60,115 bases of DNA. Origin: Bradyrhizobium sp. CCH5-F6. GTDB lineage: Bacteria; Pseudomonadota; Alphaproteobacteria; Rhizobiales; Xanthobacteraceae. The notes beneath the pieces were generated by a model. It saw only the letters and a program-made list of their open reading frames with translations, had not been told where the DNA came from and searched no databases. The stretch covers positions 1-60,115 of the forward strand of contig NZ_LSIC01000172.1 of NCBI RefSeq assembly GCF_001556045.1. Reading direction: 5' to 3'. Both the position numbers and the translations under genes were made by a program. Positions 60,070 to 60,115 of this stretch are shown here, in pieces. Every line of letters starts with the position of its first letter. Positions within the stretch are counted from its first letter, which is position 1.

Positions 60070-60115
60070 ACATTAAAGGGGCACAGATATACGGTAGAAA
60101 GTTCAGATCACGAAC

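Noticed and set aside
1..60115. CRISPR arrays, tRNA/rRNA genes and complete insertion sequences
   Set aside because: Looked for and not seen; no regularly spaced repeats, no cloverleaf or rRNA sequence, and no recognisable transposase.

Overview
This window is a stretch of a large repABC plasmid (megaplasmid or Ti/Sym/pAt-type plasmid) from a GC-rich alphaproteobacterium, most probably of the order Hyphomicrobiales (Rhizobiales). This rests on a complete Agrobacterium/Rhizobium-type conjugation set (traG-traD-traC, oriT, traA-traF-traB-traH, and traI-trbBCDEJKLFGHI), LuxR/LuxI-type quorum control (traR, traM, traI), and a repABC replication-partition operon divergent from traI. I cannot name the genus. 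No rRNA, tRNA or CRISPR array was seen.

Layout. (1) 0-9.6 kb: WGR and thermonuclease-like genes, then the DNA-transfer genes traG/D/C (minus) and traA/F/B/H (plus), diverging from a Q-type oriT at about 3.53 kb. (2) 9.8-12.2 kb: two toxin-antitoxin modules, Phd/PemK-like and HipBA, each with visible operator repeats. (3) 12.4-13.5 kb: convergent traM and traR. (4) 13.5-36.9 kb: a 23-kb cargo island inserted between traR and trbI. It is the least conventional part of the window. (5) 36.9-47.1 kb: the trb type IV secretion operon ending (5') in traI. (6) 47.5-51.3 kb: repA-repB-[antisense RNA]-repC. (7) 51.5-60.1 kb: a second accessory segment lying between two paralogous TOPRIM/DUF3991 primase-like genes, with a serine recombinase, a FitAB/VapBC-type module, a RHE_PE00001 (DUF1612) protein and an AbiE-type module.

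The cargo island appears to encode one envelope-associated system. A translationally coupled minus-strand operon encodes a MotA/TolQ/ExbB-type channel protein, a MotB-like coiled-coil membrane protein, and a zinc-ribbon/TM/PDZ protein. It faces a plus-strand run of secreted and membrane proteins: a DUF4189 protein, a degenerate M23 peptidase, a Gly/Ala-repeat beta-solenoid protein, membrane proteins with PH-like segments and a Sel1/TPR-like exported protein. A MerR regulator is operonic with a VIT-domain protein that seems to have lost its vWA domain. A hybrid histidine kinase and a LuxR-type response regulator sit at the trbI edge. Four copies of one 23-bp dyad (NNNTNACA-N7-TGTTAAAA) lie upstream of genes only in this island, two of them in the merR divergent promoter region, which suggests a MerR-controlled regulon. 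The function is unknown. Analogy with Zorya (ZorAB = MotAB-like) makes defence or an envelope-powered effector complex a reasonable hypothesis, not a conclusion.

Annotations rest on reading translated proteins and motifs by eye. No database search was run.
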